Notes under the pieces: model-generated
Seen by the model: only the letters and a program-made list of their open reading frames with translations
Databases searched by the model: none
What the model was told of the DNA's origin: nothing
In this document: piece after piece, positions 1 through 8,752 of the stretch
Position numbering within the stretch: the stretch's first letter is position 1
How the letters are laid out: each line of letters begins with the position of its first letter
Position numbers and translations under genes: made by a program
Assembly: GCA_007123195.1 (NCBI GenBank)
Contig: SKLO01000055.1
Coordinates: forward strand, 1 to 8,752
From: Verrucomicrobiales bacterium
GTDB lineage: Bacteria > Verrucomicrobiota > Verrucomicrobiia > Verrucomicrobiales > SKLO01
Length of the DNA: 8,752 nucleotides
Direction: 5' to 3'

Positions 1-440
1 CGCTCCTTGGCGCGGGCCTTCTCCTCGTCGCGGCGGGCGCCGCCGATGGCGCAGTCGAACTGGAATTCCTCGATGGCGGCCAGCAGGGTGGGGATTTGCA
101 GGCGGTTGCGGCTGACCTCGCCGGGCACCTGGCTGGCGACACCGGCGGCGAGGGCGTCCTCAACCGTGCGCACGATCAGTTTGGCATTCAACTCGGCCGC
201 GCGGCGGTCGCGGAACTCGATCAGCTCGGGGAAGTTGTGACCGGTGTCGATGTTCAGCAGCGGGAACGGCAGGTCGGACGGGCGGAAAGCTTTTTCAGCC
301 AGGCGCAGCAGGCAGATCGAATCCTTGCCGCCGGAGAACATCAGCACCGGGCGGGCGAACTCGGCGGCGACTTCGCGCATGATGTGGATGGCCTCGGATT
401 CAAGGGCATCGAGGTGGGACAAACGGGTGGCAACGGACAT
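1..440 (-). CDS. cysD: Sulfate adenylyltransferase subunit 2 (CysD), N-terminal part, cut by left window edge
   Basis: CysD is the ATP-sulfurylase subunit that, driven by the GTPase CysN, forms APS from sulfate and ATP in the cytoplasm, the first step of sulfate assimilation. The 146 visible codons start MSVATRLSHLDALESEAIHI and match the CysD N-terminus without gaps. Seen directly: the PP-loop SGGKDS at residues 36-41, IDTGHNFPE at 64-72, and GGARRDEEKARAKE at 133-146, the arginine/acid-rich signature of the family, at the very edge. E. coli CysD has IGKDS at the P-loop, so this is the other common CysD style. The full protein is usually about 300 residues, so roughly half lies beyond position 1, probably followed by cysN or cysNC. 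The ATG at 440 is the only start candidate in this frame close to the alignment start, and no strong Shine-Dalgarno precedes it. It lies 89 bp after cysH and is probably co-transcribed with it. The family call is firm; the extent beyond the edge is unknown. Confidence 0.94.
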   Translation of the reverse strand, partial: MSVATRLSHLDALESEAIHIMREVAAEFARPVLMFSGGKDSICLLRLAEKAFRPSDLPFPLLNIDTGHNFPELIEFRDRRAAELNAKLIVRTVEDALAAGVASQVPGEVSRNRLQIPTLLAAIEEFQFDCAIGGARRDEEKARAKE

Positions 441-488
441 GGGTTGGTCGGTAGGGGCGGATGCGGCGGGGTGACCTGGGTGGCGGAC

Positions 489-510
489 GGAATGGAGTCG
501 ACTGGAATGG
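489..510. repeat. Short direct repeat flanking a palindrome in the cysH-cysD spacer
   Basis: The 89-bp spacer between cysH and cysD contains GGAATGG (489-495), the 8-bp palindrome AGTCGACT (496-503) and a second GGAATGG (504-510), directly adjacent to one another. No promoter or terminator is evident in the spacer. The arrangement may be chance or a small operator or RNA-processing site; no function is assigned. Confidence 0.4.
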
Positions 511-529
511 GATCGGCGAAGGGCGGCGG

Positions 530-1183
530 TCAGCGGGCGGCGGCGGTGGTCAGCGGGGCGTGCAGGCCGCACTCGTGTTTTTCGTCGCCCTTGGCGGGAT
601 CGTAGTAGGTGCGCTCGTCGGGCAGGTCGTGCTGCTGCAGGTAGGCATGCATTTGCTCGTCGGTCCATTCGAGCACCGGGTTGACCTTCAGCACCTGGCG
701 CTGCGGATCCCACTCGAGCGGTTCGAGGTTCTGGCGGCGCGGGTTTTGCACCCGGCGCAGCCCGGTGATCCAGACTTTCGGCGCCATGGTTTCGAGGCCG
801 CGGAAAAAGGGCTCCAGCTTCATGATGCGGCTGAAGGCCTCGACCCGCTCGACCTCGTCGGGAGCCGGGATCGGGCCGTGCAGCGCGGTCCAGTGCGCGG
901 CGGTCATGGTGGGCACGAAGCTGTGGATGTTGAGGTTGAGGCGCTGGCGGCAGTTCTCGGCGAACCGGTAGGTCTCGGGCAGGTTGCAGCCGTGGTCGGC
1001 CCACAGCACGCGGAGGTCCGGCTTGACGGTGGTGGCGAGGTGCAGGACGACCGCTTCGAGCGGGCGGAAGTTGGTGGAGACGAGGCTGTCGTCGCCGCCG
1101 CGCTCGACCGCGAACCGGACCAGGTCGAGCGGTTCGGCGTCCTTCAGGCGGTGATTGAGAGAGGCGAGTTCAGAGGCGTCCAT
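530..1183 (-). CDS. cysH: Phosphoadenylyl-sulfate (PAPS) reductase, compact CysH
   Basis: Thioredoxin- or glutaredoxin-dependent reduction of PAPS to sulfite and PAP in cytoplasmic sulfate assimilation. The 217-residue protein shows STNFRPLEAVVLHL (36-49), HGCNLPETYRF (64-74), WITGLRR (138-144) and the C-terminal catalytic KHECGLH (202-208), whose Cys205 corresponds to the nucleophilic cysteine of E. coli CysH. There are only three cysteines (66, 78, 205), and the CC...CxxC set that binds a 4Fe-4S cluster in APS reductases is absent. This argues for the PAPS-using, cluster-free class, which needs an APS kinase (CysC) encoded elsewhere. It is shorter than E. coli CysH (244 residues). The segment between the conserved TDEQ(M)HAYL helix and ECGLH is much reduced, with only about 20 residues (DLPDERTYYDPAKGDEKH). 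The ATG at 1183 is the first in-frame start; a GGGAAG lies about 13 nt upstream. It heads the cysH-cysD unit. PAPS rather than APS as substrate is inferred from the missing cysteines. Confidence 0.93.
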   Translation of the reverse strand: MDASELASLNHRLKDAEPLDLVRFAVERGGDDSLVSTNFRPLEAVVLHLATTVKPDLRVLWADHGCNLPETYRFAENCRQRLNLNIHSFVPTMTAAHWTALHGPIPAPDEVERVEAFSRIMKLEPFFRGLETMAPKVWITGLRRVQNPRRQNLEPLEWDPQRQVLKVNPVLEWTDEQMHAYLQQHDLPDERTYYDPAKGDEKHECGLHAPLTTAAAR

Positions 1184-1204
1184 GGCATTTGTCGATCTTC
1201 CCGA

Positions 1205-1233
1205 TAGGTTTTAGGGGAATTGACCCCTGTCAA
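1205..1233 (-). promoter_or_regulatory. Candidate cysH-cysD promoter with overlapping palindromic operator
   Basis: On the minus strand TTGACA (1233-1228) is a perfect -35 hexamer 44 bp ahead of the cysH ATG. The hexamer one helical spacing downstream is poor (AACCTA or ACCTAT at about 1210-1204), so an activator or a different start would be needed. Two inverted repeats overlap the box: TTGAC-AGGG-GTCAA (1220-1233) and AGGGG-AATTGA-CCCCT in plus-strand reading (1213-1228). Overlapping dyads on a -35 box are typical of a regulator site, and sulfur supply would be the natural signal, but no regulator gene is in view. The position is sensible; the functional claim is inference. Confidence 0.35.
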
Positions 1234-1385
1234 ACAAATTCTAGCGGGGGTTCCGCGGAAAATGACCGCCCTGATCCGTGGCCATGCCTGCTCGTTCGTG
1301 GTTTCGTTTCCGATGTTATGATGCGCAGACAGGGTGGCGGAGCCATCAGGTCTGGGGCGGCGTCAGCCGGTCCGGCTTTGGCGCA

Positions 1386-1447
1386 CGCCCAGCTGCGGGC
1401 GATCAGCCGGGCGGGCTGACCCTGACTAAGAGGGGCGAAGCTGGGCG
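1386..1447. repeat. Nested inverted repeats between the nifJ operon and cysH
   Basis: CGCCCAGCT (1386-1394) is the exact reverse complement of AGCTGGGCG (1439-1447), with 44 nt between them. Inside, TCAGCC-GGGCG-GGCTGA (1403-1419) forms a second perfect 6-bp stem with a 5-nt loop. A third interrupted palindrome, AGCCGG-T-CCGGCT, lies just outside (1365-1377). It could fold as an RNA structure on the minus-strand transcript, perhaps at the 3' end of the nifJ operon message or in a long cysH leader. No T-run follows, so it is not a textbook intrinsic terminator. Confidence 0.4.
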
Positions 1448-1493
1448 CTCATGGCCGCCTATAGGCCACCGATGGCAGCCGATGGGGGTCCGT

Positions 1494-1511
1494 GGGGCTT
1501 GTTTCAGCCCC
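1494..1511 (-). terminator. Stem-loop directly after the DHOD-like gene; weak terminator or mRNA 3'-end hairpin
   Basis: In minus-strand reading GGGGCT-GAAACA-AGCCCC follows the DHOD-like stop codon by about one base, giving a perfect 6-bp GC-rich stem with a 6-nt loop. The downstream sequence (ACGGACCCCC) has no T-tract, so it may stabilise a 3' end or act with Rho rather than terminate on its own. Confidence 0.35.
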
Positions 1512-1512
1512 C

Positions 1513-2518
1513 TCACGGGAGATGCCCCAGGTCGGGTTCAGGGCGCCAGGAGTGCAGGGTGGCGAGGTAGTTGGCGCGCTCGAAGGCTTCGGGGGATTCG
1601 TTGTGGCGGTGGCTGAGCGAGCCGCGCATCTGGGCGACCGACTCGTATTCGCGTTCGCTCATCCAATGGCGCACTCCGTCGAGCATGGGGGCGATGCAGC
1701 CGGGACCGCTGCGCAGCAGTTCGGAGGTGATCATGGTGACGGAGGCGCCGGCAAGCACGCCCTTGAGCACGTCGTCGGCCGCGTGCACCCCGGAGCTGAT
1801 GGCGAGGTCGGCGCCGACGCGCCCGGACAGGATCGCGGTCCAGCGCAGCGGCAGGCGCAGTTCCTCGGACCGGCTCAGCACCAGCTTCGGCACGACGCTC
1901 AATGCATCGAGGTCAATGTCAGGCTGGTAGAAGCGGTTGAACAGCACCAGCCCGGCGGCACCGGCCTCGGCCAGTCGACCGGCCATGTGCGCGGGCGCGG
2001 TGAGGAACGGCGACAGCTTGACCGCCAGGGGGATCGACACCGAGTCGGCGACCGTGCGCACGGCGTCGAGGTAGCGCTCCTCCAGTTCGGCTCCGCTGGT
2101 CGAGGGATCGGTGGGCACATGATAGAGGTTCAGCTCCAGGGCATCGGCCCCGGCCTCCTCGATGCGGCGGGCAAAGCGGCGCCAACCTCCGGCCGTGGTA
2201 CCGTTGAGGCTGCCGATCACCGGGATCGACACCGCCGACTTGGCGTCGGCCAGCAGGCGCAGGTAACGCTCGGGCCCGGTGCCGTAATCCTCCAACTCGG
2301 GAAGGTAGCTGAGCGATTCGCCAAAGCTGTCGGCCCCGTATTCGAGATAGTGATCAGTGAGGCGTCCGGCCTGCACGATCTCCTCCTCGAACAACGAGTG
2401 CATGACGATGGCGGACACGCCCGCGTCCGCGAGCCGGCGGAAGCCTTCGCGGTCCCTGGTCCAGGGGCCGGCCGAGGCCACCACGGGATGGGCCAGCCGC
2501 AGCCCGAGATAGTCGCTT

Positions 2519-2535
<17 letters not shown>
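1513..2535 (-). CDS. Dihydroorotate dehydrogenase-like FMN-barrel protein coupled to nifJ
   Basis: A 340-residue TIM-barrel flavoprotein of the DHOD-like subgroup, a family often encoded next to nifJ in cyanobacteria and other bacteria and described as probably lacking DHOD activity. FMN-barrel features seen: VIGSLNG (106-112), GADALELNL (129-137), AVKLSPF (171-177) with the FMN lysine, LVLFNRF (196-202), and the phosphate-binding stretch ISSGVHAADDVLKGVLAGAS (246-265). The active-site NxSCPN motif of real class 1 DHODs is replaced by LNLYHVPTD (135-143), so the catalytic cysteine is missing, and the early KS motif reads MHS (45-47). It is therefore unlikely to be PyrD. The ATG at 2535 lies inside the end of nifJ, overlapping it by 17 bp in another frame. 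There is no clear ribosome binding site, which suggests translational coupling and a matched dose with PFOR. The open frame extends a further 292 codons upstream, but that part is only the shadow of nifJ. The role is unknown; PFOR assembly, protection or electron transfer are possible. Confidence 0.9.
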
Positions 2536-6178
<3,643 letters not shown>

Positions 6179-6181
6179 GGG

Positions 6182-6195
6182 ACAAGGATCCTTGT
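6182..6195 (-). promoter_or_regulatory. nifJ ribosome binding site inside a perfect 14-bp palindrome
   Basis: ACAAGGATCCTTGT is a perfect palindrome. Its left half in minus-strand reading contains AAGGA (6193-6189), the only Shine-Dalgarno candidate for nifJ, 10 nt ahead of the ATG at 6178. A palindrome with no loop cannot close fully as an RNA hairpin, but it could bind a dimeric protein or allow message pairing. The ribosome-site role is well supported by position; a regulatory role is speculation. Confidence 0.55.
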
Positions 6196-6214
6196 GGTTG
6201 AGAGGCCATGCCGG

Positions 6215-6231
6215 AGCGGCCCGCGTGCCAA
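6215..6231 (-). promoter_or_regulatory. Candidate sigma-54 type -24/-12 promoter for nifJ
   Basis: In minus-strand reading TTGGCACGCGGGCCGCT gives a perfect -24 block (TTGGCACG), and GG-N10-GC spacing exactly as sigma-54 promoters need. The -12 block is CCGCT instead of TTGCT, two mismatches. A start near 6204 would leave a leader of about 26 nt containing the AAGGA site, which is a good geometry. nifJ is a classical sigma-54/NifA target in Klebsiella. No NifA box (TGT-N10-ACA) was found upstream within the intergenic region, and no convincing sigma-70 promoter competes. In GC-rich DNA such a match may arise by chance. Confidence 0.3.
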
Positions 6232-6259
6232 CCGGTGCAGCAATGACCACCCAGCACCG

Positions 6260-6277
6260 GGGTGACGGTCTTCACCC
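6260..6277. promoter_or_regulatory. Inverted repeat upstream of nifJ, possible operator
   Basis: GGGTGA-CGGTCT-TCACCC has perfect 6-bp arms and a 6-nt spacer, centred about 90 bp ahead of the nifJ start and some 65 bp above the start site implied by the sigma-54-like box. That is a distance at which activator sites are found. No regulator is encoded in the window, so the binding partner is unknown; chance is possible. Confidence 0.35.
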
Positions 6278-6380
6278 TCAGGACTACACCGGGCGACCAA
6301 GGGTGATTCCTTTCAATCAACCCGGCTACACCCGGAAAAACCAACCCACATCGGCCGACCCATCACCGCCTCGTTATGTG

Positions 6381-6455
6381 GGCACGGCGGTTTGATCCCC
6401 ATCGCAATAATCGTGACGAACCGGTGCTGCCGGCTTCACCAAGCGGCACGGCGGT
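6381..6455. repeat. Pair of 11-bp direct repeats between the 701-residue gene and nifJ
   Basis: GGCACGGCGGT occurs at 6381-6391 and again at 6445-6455, 64 bp apart, within the 294-bp gap (6179-6472). The copies flank a comparatively AT-rich stretch around 6390-6420. No terminator with a T-run was found after the upstream gene's stop at 6473. No function is assigned. Confidence 0.35.
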
Positions 6456-6472
6456 GGTTGCGCCCCGGTGGT

Positions 6473-8578
6473 TCACGGCCCCTCAGCCGGCACCGCCCGC
6501 CGCACCGGCAGGTCGGAGGGATCGACCGGCGTCGCCCGCGGAATGGGCGAGCCCCCACTCTCTTCAGGTGTCAGGCCAGGGTCGGCCGAAGCCGGCTGCT
6601 CCGGATTGCCTTCCCCGTCAGGTGCCGGCTCGGACCCCGGTTCCCGCTCCAGCCAATCCGCCGGACTCAGGCCGGTGACGGCGCCTTCCCCGGTCGACGA
6701 CCCCAGCCGGGGTGGCCACGGATTCAGCGGCGAACCCGGCGCCATCATGGGCTCCACCCCCAGCATAACCGGGTCGGTCCTGTCCGGCGAACCGGACCGA
6801 ACCGGCCCGGGCCCGCCTTCGCTGCCGGCCTCGCCTTCATCGGCAGCCGTGCCATCCACCTCCGCACCACCGGGGAGCACGCCGGTCTCTGTCGGGTGCG
6901 CCTGATCGCCGTCAGCGGCCGGGACGCCTGGGGTCGATGCCCAAGGCGGCGGGGAATCACCGCCTTCACCGGGGGCCGGGATCGGCCCGGGGGCCCCGGT
7001 TGCCACCGAATCGAACCAGCCCAGTTGATCGAACCAAGGACGCAGTCGATCCCCGTGATGGATCCACCCCCACACCAACGCCGGAGGGGCCAACAACAAC
7101 AGCAAACCGGCTGCCACCCGCCCGAGGCCACCCCGGCGTGGCGGGGTTCCGCCGCCGGCCGAATCCGACCCGGGAGCGGTCGCGCCCGGGGTGGTCGGCG
7201 TGTCATCCGCATCGGGTCGGCGGGTGCGGATCGGTGGCCCGGTTCTGGCCTTTGGCGGTTGCGGCGCTTCGATCGGCGCCAACTCGGGCTCCAAGGCCCG
7301 TCCCGCGGATACCATCGGCTGCAAATCACCACCCACGACCGCCGGCTTGCCTGCCGGCGGCCGGGCTGGATCAGCCGGTTGGCCGGTTGCCTCATCATGC
7401 CGGGTCGCCGACTCCGCCGCCGGAGGACCAGCCGCCGGGGCCGCGGGGGCGATCGGGTTGCCCACCACCGCAGCCGCCCCGGCAGGTCGGGGGTCGGGCG
7501 CAACCGGGGCAGTCATCGATCCCGGCATGGCCGGCGCCGTGTCGACATCCCCGGCCGCATCAGCCGGGGCATCGGCCGCCGTCGGCGCCCCGAGAATCGG
7601 CTTGCGGGGCAGGCGCTTGAACGGAGCGGAGGTATTTGAACCGCCGACCGGGTGCCCCCTGCCCGCATCGTCGGACGATGGTGCCGGAGCAACAGCCCGC
7701 TTGGCATTGGTGGCTTTGGCCAGCTGCTCGGCCAGGCGCGAAAGCTCTTCCGGACGGGCCATGGGCGGCGGCGGTGGCGGACCTGCGGCGGGCAGTCCCG
7801 ATGCGGCTGCCAAATCGCGCTGCCGCGGCGGGATCAGGTCGTCGCCCGCGGTCAGTTTGTTGGCCGACGTGTTGGCCGACGCCGGAATTGGATCAGGCTG
7901 CCCCGGCGGTGGCGGCGCGGACTCCGTTCCGGCGATGGCCTCAGCGGCCGGAGCGTCGGGCGACAGGACCGCCGCCGGCTCGTGCTGTGGCCGCGGCGCG
8001 GACTCCTGCTCCGACCCAGCCAGCGGGACCAATTCGTCGGTCTCATCCGGCTCGTCGCTTACCGCCAGAAAATCGTCGGCCCAGGGATGGGCGTCCAACG
8101 GACCGCCATCGCCTCCGTCGGTCTCGTCCCCATGCCCGTCGGAAACACCTGCGGCCGCTGGCTGCTCGCGCGCATGCTGCGGCTGGCCGACCGTCGGTCC
8201 GACCGCCGATGCAACCGGCGGGTCGTCCCCGGCGGCCGGGAGAGTCGTCGCGCCAGGCCCCGGTTCTCCTTCCATACGCTCCCTGTCCCCTCGCAACTGC
8301 CCCAGGAGTTGATCGACCTCGCCGGGCGCAAACCAATCCTCGTCCTCGTCAATTTCGACCGCCGGTTCCCCGCCATCGGGAGCGGGCGGAGTGCCTCCGG
8401 CATCCAATGGACTCTCACCCGCGGCGCCCAGCCACCAGGCATGGGCCTGCAAACCGGCACCCGTAAGCCATCCCGAGCCCGCATGCTGATCCCCCGCCCC
8501 GCCCGGACCGGCCGCGGCGGCTTCAACAACTTCACCCCGGAGACCGGGCTGGGGACGCTGGCTGGTTTCGTCGGCCAT
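6473..8578 (-). CDS. Unrecognised Pro/Ala-rich, single-pass membrane-anchored protein (701 aa)
   Basis: I do not recognise this family. From the ATG at 8578 (MADETSQ...) the protein has 701 residues and contains no Cys and no Tyr. An acidic N-terminal half carries EIDEDEDWFAPGEVDQLL (75-92) and HPWADDFLAVSDE (164-176). A six-proline run (268-273) precedes a likely amphipathic helix, PEELSRLAEQLAKATNAKR (276-294). FKRLPRKPILG (320-330) is basic, and all seven lysines lie between about 241 and 443. One hydrophobic segment, VAAGLLLLLAPPALVWGW (488-505), follows an RR pair and further arginines, suggesting an N-in anchor with a disordered, acidic, lysine-free tail of about 195 residues outside the cytoplasm. 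The upstream ATG at 8686 is rejected because its 36-residue extension is Arg/Cys-rich and unlike the rest. No good ribosome site precedes 8578. Composition resembles scaffold or linker proteins of the cell envelope; that is inference. The consistent acidic composition and hydrophobic anchor favour a real gene over an artefact of GC-rich DNA. Confidence 0.72.
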   Translation of the reverse strand: MADETSQRPQPGLRGEVVEAAAAGPGGAGDQHAGSGWLTGAGLQAHAWWLGAAGESPLDAGGTPPAPDGGEPAVEIDEDEDWFAPGEVDQLLGQLRGDRERMEGEPGPGATTLPAAGDDPPVASAVGPTVGQPQHAREQPAAAGVSDGHGDETDGGDGGPLDAHPWADDFLAVSDEPDETDELVPLAGSEQESAPRPQHEPAAVLSPDAPAAEAIAGTESAPPPPGQPDPIPASANTSANKLTAGDDLIPPRQRDLAAASGLPAAGPPPPPPMARPEELSRLAEQLAKATNAKRAVAPAPSSDDAGRGHPVGGSNTSAPFKRLPRKPILGAPTAADAPADAAGDVDTAPAMPGSMTAPVAPDPRPAGAAAVVGNPIAPAAPAAGPPAAESATRHDEATGQPADPARPPAGKPAVVGGDLQPMVSAGRALEPELAPIEAPQPPKARTGPPIRTRRPDADDTPTTPGATAPGSDSAGGGTPPRRGGLGRVAAGLLLLLAPPALVWGWIHHGDRLRPWFDQLGWFDSVATGAPGPIPAPGEGGDSPPPWASTPGVPAADGDQAHPTETGVLPGGAEVDGTAADEGEAGSEGGPGPVRSGSPDRTDPVMLGVEPMMAPGSPLNPWPPRLGSSTGEGAVTGLSPADWLEREPGSEPAPDGEGNPEQPASADPGLTPEESGGSPIPRATPVDPSDLPVRRAVPAEGP
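7858..7881. repeat. Perfect 12-bp tandem duplication inside the 701-residue gene
   Basis: The unit TGTTGGCCGACG occurs twice in direct succession. In the minus-strand gene it encodes the repeated residues SANTSAN, just ahead of the polyproline region. Being a multiple of three it keeps the frame, which is consistent with slippage in a coding, disordered region. Confidence 0.7.
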
Positions 8579-8752
8579 GAACCCATAGTTAATCCGGAAA
8601 CCACCGCGGCTGCAACTCCCCACTGGAGGGCGACCACCCACTGCCCGACAAACCACCAATCGGACCCGGGCGGCATCATTTTGCATGGAACTTTGCCCAG
8701 CCCCGTTTTACATAGCGTTCCAAAACCGCTCACCGGCGCCAACACGGCCATC
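8579..8752. other. Upstream region of the 701-residue gene, to the right window edge
   Basis: No gene is supported in these 174 bp. They presumably hold the promoter of the 701-residue gene. In minus-strand reading the best candidates are TTGCAG followed 18 bp later by TAACTA, very close to the ATG, and a TATGTA box near 8710 without a good -35; neither is convincing. The frame of the gene stays open to 8686, but the composition changes sharply at 8578. Confidence 0.4.

Larger units (their letters stand above)
1184..1512. other. 329-bp intergenic region between the DHOD-like gene and cysH
   Basis: No credible coding sequence is seen here; the open frames that cross it are short and lack family features. 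It must hold the end of the nifJ operon transcript and the start of the cysH-cysD transcript. It is rich in inverted repeats: GGGGCT/AGCCCC just after the DHOD-like stop (1494-1511), the 10-bp palindrome GCCTATAGGC (1457-1466), a 9-bp inverted repeat at 1386-1394/1439-1447 enclosing a 6-bp stem (1403-1419), AGCCGG-T-CCGGCT (1365-1377), and overlapping palindromes around a TTGACA box near cysH (1213-1233). The part nearest cysH (about 1184-1320) is noticeably richer in A and T than the rest, as expected for a promoter region. Confidence 0.7.

Noticed and set aside
530..1183. Annotation as an iron-sulfur APS reductase
   Set aside because: The cysteine pairs that ligate the 4Fe-4S cluster are missing; only three cysteines occur in the protein.
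461..1207. Plus-strand open frame of 248 codons opposite cysH
   Set aside because: No recognisable features, and it sits opposite a gene with a clear CysH motif set.
6392..7639. Long plus-strand open frame (415 codons), with others at 6937-7620, 7191-8312 and 7636-8466
   Set aside because: These lie opposite the 701-residue gene, are Arg/Pro/Gly-rich with no domain or motif, and are typical antisense open frames of GC-rich DNA. The minus-strand product has acidic zoning and a TM segment.
8579..8686. Use of the ATG at 8686 as start of the membrane protein
   Set aside because: The added 36 residues are Arg-, Gly- and Cys-rich, in contrast to the Cys- and Tyr-free acidic body, and have no better ribosome site.

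Overview
The window is GC-rich throughout (visibly well above 60%), and all five recognisable genes lie on the minus strand, so transcription runs from high to low coordinates. Read in that direction it holds: a large unrecognised Pro/Ala/Gly/Asp-rich membrane-anchored protein (8578-6473); a full-length pyruvate:ferredoxin (flavodoxin) oxidoreductase, nifJ/por type (6178-2519); a dihydroorotate-dehydrogenase-like flavoprotein overlapping it by 17 bp (2535-1513); a compact PAPS reductase, cysH (1183-530); and the first 146 codons of cysD, cut by the left edge (440-1). No rRNA, tRNA, CRISPR array, insertion sequence or phage gene is visible.

Organism: a high-GC, probably Gram-negative bacterium with both ferredoxin-linked pyruvate metabolism and assimilatory sulfate reduction. 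The gene content and the style of CysD (an SGGKDS P-loop rather than the E. coli form) would suit Verrucomicrobiota of the Opitutus kind, but high-GC Proteobacteria and other phyla are not excluded. This is an impression from sequence style, not a database result.

Two functional blocks are clear. (1) nifJ plus the DHOD-like gene form a translationally coupled pair. PFOR interconverts pyruvate + CoA and acetyl-CoA + CO2 with low-potential electrons. The partner keeps the FMN-barrel signatures but has lost the DHOD catalytic residues, so it is not a PyrD. The same pairing is known from cyanobacteria and other bacteria, with an unknown role. The region ahead of nifJ carries a near-match to a sigma-54 -24/-12 promoter at plausible spacing, an 18-bp inverted repeat and a perfect 14-bp palindrome covering the ribosome binding site. 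(2) cysH-cysD is a sulfate assimilation unit that probably continues leftward into cysN. It is separated from block 1 by 329 bp holding several inverted repeats and a TTGACA box with overlapping palindromes. PFOR could supply reduced ferredoxin for sulfite reduction downstream of CysH, but that link is inference.

The least explained gene is the 701-residue protein. It has no Cys or Tyr, one central transmembrane segment, an acidic N-terminal half with short Trp-containing motifs, and a disordered acidic C-terminal tail. I do not recognise its family. I see no convincing evidence for a wholly new multi-gene system; the best leads are this protein, the defective-looking DHOD paralogue and the compact CysH.
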